This document shows positions 38,456 to 44,651 of a stretch of DNA of 44,651 nt, one piece after another. The position numbers and the translations under genes were made by a program. The notes below the pieces were generated by a model. It had not been told where the DNA came from, ran no database searches, and was given only the letters and a program-made list of their open reading frames with translations. The stretch lies in NCBI GenBank assembly GCA_015232555.1, contig JADFZJ010000034.1, positions 1 through 44,651 of the forward strand, written 5' to 3'. The stretch is from Desulfamplus sp. (GTDB lineage: Bacteria > Desulfobacterota > Desulfobacteria > Desulfobacterales > Desulfobacteraceae). Every line of letters starts with the position of its first letter. Within the stretch, counting starts at the first letter, position 1.

Positions 38456-40576
38456 ATGAGCGAGCATGGCAGAATAAACATGTGTGAAATTAACTGCGAA
38501 AAAGAGAGACCAGCAGCAGCAAATCCACTTAGAATAGAAGACCTCTCTTTAAGAGATGGACACCAATCTCTTTTTGCAACAAGAGGACGCACTGAAGATA
38601 TGATTCCCATTGCAGAGAGAATGGATGCAGTTGGATTCTGGGCTGTTGAGGTGTGGGGAGGTGCCACTTTTGACACCATGCACCGTTATCTAAATGAAGA
38701 CCCTTGGGAGCGTATCCGAACATTAAAACGCTATTTTAAGCGAACTCCATTCTCAATGCTTCTTCGCGGACAGAATCTTGTTGGATATAGAAATTATGGT
38801 GATGATGTTGCAAAGCTCTTTGTAAAACGGGCATCTGACAATGGTATGGATATTTTCAGAACATTTGACGCTCTTAACGATTACAGAAACTTTGAGGCAG
38901 TAGTGCCAGTTATTAAAGAGTGCGGCAGACATTTTCAGGGCTGTATGTGTTACTCTCTGACAGAGCCGAGAATGGGCGGGAGTGTTTATACTCTTGACTA
39001 TTACATAAAAAAGGCAAAAGAGCTTGAAGCTATGGGTGCTGACAGTATCTGCATAAAGGATATGGCAGGTCTTATGGCTCCTTATGACGCTTATGAGCTT
39101 ATTAAAGCGTTAAAAGAGAATGTAAAACCTCCTATACATCTGCACAGCCATTTTACTTCCGGCATGGCACCAATGACCCATCTTAAAGCAGTTGAGGCTG
39201 GAGTGGATATTTTAGATACCTGTTTGACACCTTACGCCTACAGAACTTCTCATCCCGCACTTGAGCCTCTTGTGATGTCACTTATTGGAACAGACAGAGA
39301 TACTGGATTTGATATTGAGCTTTTAGCATCAATCAACGAGACTCTTGAGCAGGAGATTCTGCCAAAATACCGTCATCTGTTGGATGACACCAAAGTATCT
39401 GTTATTGATATCAATGTTCTTCTGCACCAGACACCCGGCGGCATGCTCTCCAATCTTGTCAATCAGCTTAGAGATATGGACGCACTTGATCGAATTGGAG
39501 AGGTTTATAAAGAGCTTCCAAGAGTCAGACGAGAGCTTGGTCAAGTTCCGTTAGTAACTCCTACAAGCCAGATTGTTGGAACTCAGACTGTGAATAACGT
39601 CCTTTTTGATACTGAAGATGAGCGTTATAAAATGATAACTGCACAGGTCAAGGATTTGTGCTATGGGCTTTATGGAAAAACAGCAATTCCTATTGATCCA
39701 GAAGTGCAGAAAAAGGCTCTTAAAGGTTATGACAGAGGAACCGAACCAATCACATGCCGTCCAGCAGAGGTGTTAAAACCAGAACTTGAGGCAGCCAAAG
39801 AGGCAATAGGCGATCTTGCAGTTGATGATGACGATCTGCTCATCTACACACTTTTCCCTGTAACTGGTAAGAAGTATCTCCAGATAAAATATGGAAAAGA
39901 GCCTCTTCCAGCAGCAATGAAGCCAATTACTATTGACGATGTTGCAAAGCAAAATGAAATTATTAAAAAGGCAAAAGCTGGTGAGCTTGTAGAAAAATCT
40001 GCTCTTGATGCAGCAGTTGCAGCAGCTTCTAATAAAGCTAAACCAGCAAGTGAAGCTCCTGCAAAAACAGCCGCTTTACGCACATTTAATGTGTTTGTTG
40101 AAGGTGAATATTTTGAAGTTGGAGTTGATGAGGTTGGAGGTTCTCCTGTAATTGCATACGCACAGCAGAGTACACCAGCACCTCAGCAGGTTGCTCCTCT
40201 TCGCTCTGGAACTGTTGTGCCTCCGCCTCCGTCAGCATCAAGAGCCGTTCCACCTCCTCCAAGACCAACAGCATCCGCACCACAGCCGACAGCCTCAAAA
40301 CCTGTGACTCCAAAGCCGTCTGCACCAACTTCGGCAGCGTCAGCACTATCTGCATCAGGTTCAGCAGGTGATCTCAAGTCTCCTATGCCTGGCATGATAA
40401 TTAGATATGAAAAAGCGGTCGGGCAGAGCGTCAAAAAAGGTGATATTGTTGTAATTCTTGAAGCTATGAAGATGGAAAATGGTCTTCCTGCACCAGTTGA
40501 CGGTGTTGTAAAGGCTGTAAATTTTGGCAGCGGTGATTCTGTGCCAAAAGGTGCTGTGTTAGCCGTGATTGAGTGA
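38456..40576 (+). CDS. oadA: Biotinylated carboxyltransferase: OadA / pyruvate carboxylase B-type (5S + biotin carrier)
   Basis: The product has 706 residues. The aldolase-like domain begins with LRIEDLSLRDGHQSLFATR (metal and pyruvate site), CIKDMAGLMAP supplies the carbamylated lysine and LHSHF the metal histidines. The PYC_OADA conserved region follows. A Pro/Ala-rich linker (about 575-640) then leads to a biotinyl domain with EAMKMENG, the biotin lysine being Lys672. It transfers carboxyl groups between biotin and pyruvate/oxaloacetate. Together with the MmdA-like subunit it forms a complete transcarboxylase-type pair. No beta membrane subunit (OadB/MmdB) gene is in the window. Confidence 0.93.
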   Translation: MSEHGRINMCEINCEKERPAAANPLRIEDLSLRDGHQSLFATRGRTEDMIPIAERMDAVGFWAVEVWGGATFDTMHRYLNEDPWERIRTLKRYFKRTPFSMLLRGQNLVGYRNYGDDVAKLFVKRASDNGMDIFRTFDALNDYRNFEAVVPVIKECGRHFQGCMCYSLTEPRMGGSVYTLDYYIKKAKELEAMGADSICIKDMAGLMAPYDAYELIKALKENVKPPIHLHSHFTSGMAPMTHLKAVEAGVDILDTCLTPYAYRTSHPALEPLVMSLIGTDRDTGFDIELLASINETLEQEILPKYRHLLDDTKVSVIDINVLLHQTPGGMLSNLVNQLRDMDALDRIGEVYKELPRVRRELGQVPLVTPTSQIVGTQTVNNVLFDTEDERYKMITAQVKDLCYGLYGKTAIPIDPEVQKKALKGYDRGTEPITCRPAEVLKPELEAAKEAIGDLAVDDDDLLIYTLFPVTGKKYLQIKYGKEPLPAAMKPITIDDVAKQNEIIKKAKAGELVEKSALDAAVAAASNKAKPASEAPAKTAALRTFNVFVEGEYFEVGVDEVGGSPVIAYAQQSTPAPQQVAPLRSGTVVPPPPSASRAVPPPPRPTASAPQPTASKPVTPKPSAPTSAASALSASGSAGDLKSPMPGMIIRYEKAVGQSVKKGDIVVILEAMKMENGLPAPVDGVVKAVNFGSGDSVPKGAVLAVIE

Positions 40577-40603
40577 TTTAATTCTATTTTTTAAATTAAG
40601 TCA

Positions 40604-40698
40604 ATATAGCTTTCCAGATAATTAAATTGGAAGAATCGCTGTATAACCCTATGAATAAAGGGTATGTTGAACCAAAAGATTTATCTGGAAAACTATAT
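40604..40698. repeat. 95-bp element with 18-bp near-perfect terminal inverted repeats
   Basis: ATATAGCTTTCCAGATAA (40604-40621) is repeated inverted at 40681-40698 with one mismatch. A second stem, ACCCT...AGGGT, lies in the middle. The ends carry TA dinucleotides, as left by some transposons. It sits between two convergent genes and could act as a two-way terminator. No coding capacity. Confidence 0.6.
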
Positions 40699-40725
40699 AA
40701 ACGAATAAAAATTTATAGCTGGCAT

Positions 40726-43101
40726 TTAGCTTTTTACATGACTATCATCTTTTAAAATAGGCAATATAATAGTAAAAACACTCCCCTTATCCTTAACACT
40801 ATCTACACAAATAGCACCATCAAATGAGTTTACAATTCCTAAAATCACAGGCAGACCCAAACCTCTGCCTGCAAATTTGGTTGTAAAAAAAGGATCAAAA
40901 ATTTTTGTAACATCTTGAATTGTCATTCCACACCCTGTATCACTAACCTCTATACAGGCATAATTATCAGCACAAGACTTCCAATTTCTCGGAACAGCAC
41001 AGCTTAAATTGAGATCAGATGCAGGAATTGTTTTTAATGATAGATTGACTCTGCCCTTATTATTGCCAATCGACTCTATCGCATTAACTACTAAATGTTG
41101 CAAGATTATATGTATCTGATTTGCATCTGCAACAACCTCTATACCTGAAGCTATACTATCAGCTTCAAACGCAATCCATTTTGGAATAGATGCTTTAAGC
41201 AGCATCAAAGATTGCTGGCAAACTTGAGAAATATCTAATAACTTATTATGGGAGATGCCCTGACTAAGATAAGTCAGCATAAGCCCGCTTATATCTGCTG
41301 ATTTTTGAGCAGCCTGCATAGCTGAGAGAAGATTTTCACGGCTTACTGAATTCTTAGCTAAGTCATCTAAAGCAATCTCTAAATTTCCTATTACTATAAA
41401 AAGCTGGTTGTTGAAGATGTGGGCAACAGCCCCAGCCATACGTTTGAGGCTTTCAGCTTTTTTAAGTTGATGTGATTGCTCTTCAGACCGCTTCCGCTCA
41501 GTTATATCACGACATATACTCATAATTGCTGGTTTGCCATCCCAAGTTATAACTTTTACGTTCAATTCCATTGGAATGTTAGAACCATCTTTATGTTTAT
41601 AGACAGTTTCCAATGTCAAACAGCGATCCTTCATCAACTGAGCTAATCTTTCAGGCATCTTCTGAATCTCTTCAGTTGTACTGAGCTGTTCAATGGTCAT
41701 TAAACTCAACTCTTCATAAGTATATCCAAGCACTTTTGCAGCCGTAGTATTTATTCTTAAGATATTCCATTCTGTATCATGGATAAATATGGCATCACCA
41801 GCACTCTCAAACAGCAGTTTATATTTTTCCTCGCTCTCCTTAAGTGCTTTTTCTGCCCTTTTTATATCATTGATATCTATGAGAAACCCCTCTAACCCTA
41901 TAACCTGACCTCTATGTATTACAGGATGTGCAGAGTATGTATGGTATCCGATAGATCCATCTTTGCTGACTCGTCCAAACTCTCCACTTGGGATATTTTG
42001 ACCATTCAGCAAAGTATTGACATTGTTCTCTGCTGTTTCCATATAGCTATCAGGCTGAACCAGTGAAAAATGTTGTCCAACCACCTCGTCTGCTGATTCA
42101 TACCCATGAATTCTCAACCAGGCATTATTTACCTGTTGAAATTTTCCACTTCTATCTATTAGAAAATAGCCAGCATTTGTGTTGTCAATAATAGCTTTTA
42201 AACGCTCTCTGGACTCTAACAAGATTCTATTTAGCCTCATAATTGAGATATATCTCCATGTCATCATACTGGCAACTGTCAATATAAACATTATGCTCAT
42301 GGCAATTATAATTATTTTAGCATTAAAAAGCGTTTTAGGCTCTCCGTACCATTTGGCATAAATATCTTTATATTCATCAGTTTTGATAAATTGGGTAATT
42401 GTGCTATTAATGAGTTCAAATAATTGAGGACTACCTTTTCTGATTGCAATAGCACGTTTTATCTCTTGAAGCGGTTTACCAACTGTTTTAATTTTCTTCT
42501 CAAGTCCTGATTTTATGATAATCTTTTTAATTATCTGTTCAGGATAGACAATTGCATCAACATTTCCTGATAGTAAAGCCATAAAACACTCATCTACAGT
42601 ATCATAAATCTGAAGTTTAGCACTGCTCACTCTCTTCTGAACAAGAAGCATACCTTGATTTTTATTCACAACACCTATCTTTTTTCCAACAAGATCGCTC
42701 TCACTATTAATATCAACACTATCGCTGCGGACAAAAATGCTGATTCTAAAAGTCTCATAAGGGATTGTAAAATCGTATAATTTAAGCCTATCGTCTGTTA
42801 TACCCAAATTAGGAGCTATAAGAGCCTCTCCACTTTCAAGAGATTTAAAAACATCAGGCCAATCGTTGTAAATAAGATAATTAATTTTAATACCGCTCAA
42901 CTGAGCAACTTTATTCATAATATCAATGGCAAAACCATCAGGTTCTCCAGTGTTCTCGTCTATAAAATATAAGGGTTTCCAGTTGTTTAAACAAACAGCG
43001 TTAATTTCCTTAGAGCGTTCATCGGCAGTAGAAAAATTGGACGGAGATAAAAAGATTGAGATAAAAATCAGATATATATAGAGATTAAACAGAAATCTCA
43101 T
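40726..43101 (-). CDS. Ligand-binding sensor histidine kinase, SBP_bac_3-TM-PAS-PAS-HisKA-HATPase
   Basis: The product has 791 residues. A signal peptide or anchor (about 3-20), a periplasmic amino-acid-binding fold (about 32-262: NWKPLYFIDENTGEPDGF, GKKIGVVNKNQG) and a transmembrane helix (about 270-290) come first. PAS domains lie at about 300-425 and 430-545. The kinase box is of the AHxFNN type (AVAHIFNNQL, His561), with a HATPase containing VSDTGCGM and GRGLGL. It has no receiver and no regulator beside it, so it is an orphan. AAGGAG precedes the ATG. Its sensor half resembles the double-SBP protein at 11672-14662. Confidence 0.9.
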   Translation of the reverse strand: MRFLFNLYIYLIFISIFLSPSNFSTADERSKEINAVCLNNWKPLYFIDENTGEPDGFAIDIMNKVAQLSGIKINYLIYNDWPDVFKSLESGEALIAPNLGITDDRLKLYDFTIPYETFRISIFVRSDSVDINSESDLVGKKIGVVNKNQGMLLVQKRVSSAKLQIYDTVDECFMALLSGNVDAIVYPEQIIKKIIIKSGLEKKIKTVGKPLQEIKRAIAIRKGSPQLFELINSTITQFIKTDEYKDIYAKWYGEPKTLFNAKIIIIAMSIMFILTVASMMTWRYISIMRLNRILLESRERLKAIIDNTNAGYFLIDRSGKFQQVNNAWLRIHGYESADEVVGQHFSLVQPDSYMETAENNVNTLLNGQNIPSGEFGRVSKDGSIGYHTYSAHPVIHRGQVIGLEGFLIDINDIKRAEKALKESEEKYKLLFESAGDAIFIHDTEWNILRINTTAAKVLGYTYEELSLMTIEQLSTTEEIQKMPERLAQLMKDRCLTLETVYKHKDGSNIPMELNVKVITWDGKPAIMSICRDITERKRSEEQSHQLKKAESLKRMAGAVAHIFNNQLFIVIGNLEIALDDLAKNSVSRENLLSAMQAAQKSADISGLMLTYLSQGISHNKLLDISQVCQQSLMLLKASIPKWIAFEADSIASGIEVVADANQIHIILQHLVVNAIESIGNNKGRVNLSLKTIPASDLNLSCAVPRNWKSCADNYACIEVSDTGCGMTIQDVTKIFDPFFTTKFAGRGLGLPVILGIVNSFDGAICVDSVKDKGSVFTIILPILKDDSHVKS

Positions 43102-43190
43102 AATATTCTCCTTGCAATTGATAAGTTGATTTTATGATTAATATCAGATAAATAATGATAAAGATTAACAATTTGAGATAGATTCTATTA

Positions 43191-43218
43191 GTAGAGACTC
43201 AGGGCTGTGCGTCTCTAC
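43191..43218. repeat. Dispersed 28-bp palindrome, copy 2
   Basis: Arms GTAGAGAC and GTCTCTAC close a hairpin whose centre (TCAGGGCTGTGC) has drifted from copy 1 at 10182-10209. It lies in the divergent spacer between the orphan kinase and lgt. Same length and right arm as copy 1. Confidence 0.7.
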
Positions 43219-43310
43219 TTAAAAATGCCGTAATCAAATTAGATTTTTAATAAATATAACAATTATTATACATTATTTCTTTAAAATATGTCAACAAAGG
43301 ATTAAATAAG

Positions 43311-44084
43311 TTGCATCCAATATTATTTCAATTCGGCAATATAACGCTCTATAATTACGGGCTTTTTGTTGGTTTAGGATTTCTTGCAGCAGTTGCGTTT
43401 GCTGGAAGTCAGGCAAAACGGTATGGAATTATTAAAGATGAGATAAGCGATCTCTTCTTTGTTATTCTAATATCCTCTATTTTAGGGGCGAGAATCTTAT
43501 ATGTTATTGTGAATTTCAATGAATTTGCATCTGATCCAATCTCTGTTTTTAAAATATGGAACGGTGGTCTTGTATTTTATGGTGGTTTTATTGTGGCAGT
43601 TATAGCTGCATTTCTATTTATACAAAAAAAGAGGCTTCCTCTTGGTAAAACTGCTGACATAACAGCCCCTGCAATTGCACTTGGACATGCAATTGGTCGT
43701 CTTGGCTGCTTCTTTGCAGGCTGCTGCTATGGAGATCAGTGTGATCTTCCTTGGGCAGTTATATTTAGTGATCCTGCATCTCTTGCTCCTCTACATATAA
43801 AGCTCCATCCAACACAGATTTATGAATCAATTGCAAACTTTCTTCTTTTTGTTGTTCTGATTATACTTGATAGAAGAAAACGAACTGATGGCATCATATT
43901 TTGGTTTTATATTTTCTTTTACGGGCTTTTACGTGCTTTTATCGAAACTTTCAGAGGCGATCCAAGAGGAGATTTTATCTCAAGTTCTCTCTCTGTATCT
44001 CAAGGAATAGGTATAACAATGTCAATTGTAGGCTGCTGCATGATTTTATATCTTCTTCAGTTTTCGAAAAAAATTTTTAATTGA
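43311..44084 (+). CDS. lgt: Prolipoprotein diacylglyceryl transferase
   Basis: The product has 257 residues. The start is TTG at 43311, preceded by AAAGGA; no ATG fits the conserved N-terminus HPILFQFG. Signatures are YGLFVGLGF, GGLVFYGGF, HAIGRLGCFFAGCCYG (with the essential Arg) and HPTQIYES. Seven membrane helices are expected. It adds diacylglycerol from phosphatidylglycerol to the lipobox cysteine of prelipoproteins, in the inner membrane. It appears to be monocistronic. Confidence 0.95.
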   Translation: MHPILFQFGNITLYNYGLFVGLGFLAAVAFAGSQAKRYGIIKDEISDLFFVILISSILGARILYVIVNFNEFASDPISVFKIWNGGLVFYGGFIVAVIAAFLFIQKKRLPLGKTADITAPAIALGHAIGRLGCFFAGCCYGDQCDLPWAVIFSDPASLAPLHIKLHPTQIYESIANFLLFVVLIILDRRKRTDGIIFWFYIFFYGLLRAFIETFRGDPRGDFISSSLSVSQGIGITMSIVGCCMILYLLQFSKKIFN

Positions 44085-44116
44085 GGCATTTTTTTGCTTT
44101 GGTTGTAAAAAAATCT

Positions 44117-44651
44117 CAGTGATGTCCGGTTAGGTTCTTGCATATGATTTTTTAATGCTCTTTGAAATTTTTTTCATCAGGTGTTGTATGATGGTCTCCA
44201 TACAATTCGTTGAGAATGGTTGTTCTGAGATTTCTAACTCTTTTGATTGAAACATTTTCATCGAATTGTTGACGGCAATATATAGCCATCAGCAGGTAGG
44301 TTATCAGTCCACCAAGTATTTGTACCATCAGTCCGTGTTCGCTTCTGGCAATCAGGTGATATACTTTCAGATGTTGCTTCCACCATTGGAAAAATGTTTC
44401 AATTTTCCACCTGAGTTTGTATATGGTTGCAACTTGTTCAGCTGTAAGATCATGTCTGTCTGTCGCAACAAAATATTCTACTCCGCCAATTTTGTATCCT
44501 ACAACACGAACAGGAAGTTTAGTCTGATTTATGCCTTGGGTTCCAAGAATCACTTTTGCATCATAAAAGATAAAACTATTTGAATTAACAATATTTTGTT
44601 CAATTATAGTTTTGGTTGTTGAAACTTTTATTCTGCAGACAAAATGTTTGC
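44117..44651 (-). mobile_element. 3' part of an IS4-type insertion sequence
   Basis: The element starts near 44117 with CAGTGATGTCCGGTTAGGTT, which looks like an IS4-group terminal repeat. It runs past the right edge, so the other end and any target-site duplication cannot be seen. It begins only about 30 bases after lgt. Confidence 0.65.
44152..44651 (-). CDS. IS4-family DDE transposase (N-terminus cut by window edge)
   Basis: The frame is open from the stop at 44152 to the right edge (166 residues visible), so the gene is incomplete rather than starting at the internal GTG at 44553. The C-terminal catalytic signature of IS4 enzymes is intact: YKLRWKIETFFQWWKQHL has the Y-(2)-R-(3)-E-(6)-K pattern, including the catalytic glutamate. 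A hydrophobic helix follows (GLITYLLMAIYC). It belongs to the element described above and shows no frameshift in the visible part. Confidence 0.88.
   Translation of the reverse strand, partial: KHFVCRIKVSTTKTIIEQNIVNSNSFIFYDAKVILGTQGINQTKLPVRVVGYKIGGVEYFVATDRHDLTAEQVATIYKLRWKIETFFQWWKQHLKVYHLIARSEHGLMVQILGGLITYLLMAIYCRQQFDENVSIKRVRNLRTTILNELYGDHHTTPDEKNFKEH

Noticed and set aside
44152-44553. Complete 133-residue transposase gene starting at GTG 44553
   Set aside because: The frame stays open to the right edge with transposase-like sequence, so the gene is cut by the window and not short.

Overview
The window looks like chromosomal DNA of an AT-rich Gram-negative bacterium, most likely a deltaproteobacterial sulfate reducer of the Desulfobacterota (Desulfobacterales-like). 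This is an inference. It rests on the density of PAS/two-component genes, the transcarboxylase-type carboxylase cluster, the Lgt/Prc/AsmA envelope genes and the coiled-coil tail of a PAS sensor. No rRNA, tRNA or CRISPR array was seen.

Region 1 (1-17202, all minus strand) is a co-directional signalling cluster of eleven genes read from right to left. In order: hybrid kinase REC-HisKA-HATPase-REC-HPT; single receiver; membrane sensor with two periplasmic amino-acid-binding folds and three PAS domains but no kinase; an RsbR-like PAS-STAS protein; RsbS; RsbT; an RsbX-like PP2C phosphatase; a hybrid kinase whose N-terminus looks like a degenerate RsbT domain; an orphan periplasmic binding protein; a membrane histidine kinase; and a second large hybrid kinase cut by the left edge. 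Gaps are short (3-92 bases) and one pair overlaps by 8 bases, so one long operon is likely. It joins a stressosome-type partner-switching module to a multistep phosphorelay. No sigma factor or DNA-binding output is visible. The two large hybrid kinases share a near-identical C-terminal half at the DNA level.

Region 2 (17203-22408) holds a candidate structured RNA or terminator, lysC with a foldable leader, tsaE, an SDR/DUF2867 protein, a Fic-fold protein with a degenerate active site, and a frameshifted transposase relic. Region 3 (22409-25353) is a NarX/NarL-like sensor-regulator pair. Region 4 (25354-36343, plus strand) holds a cold-shock gene with a long leader and a clear terminator, the ribosome-assembly GTPase rbgA, the periplasmic protease prc tightly followed by a giant AsmA-like protein, an HDOD-GAF protein and an MFS exporter.

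Region 5 (36345-40576) is a carboxyltransferase cluster (MmdA-like subunit, 72-residue protein, OadA-like biotinylated subunit) preceded by a 15-bp direct repeat. The absence of a membrane beta subunit suggests a soluble transcarboxylase or carboxylase rather than a sodium pump. A 95-bp near-perfect inverted-repeat element separates it from a convergent orphan ligand-sensing kinase. Region 6 holds lgt and the 3' part of an IS4-type transposase running off the right edge. A 28-bp palindrome (GTAGAGA...TCTCTAC) occurs twice, 33 kb apart.
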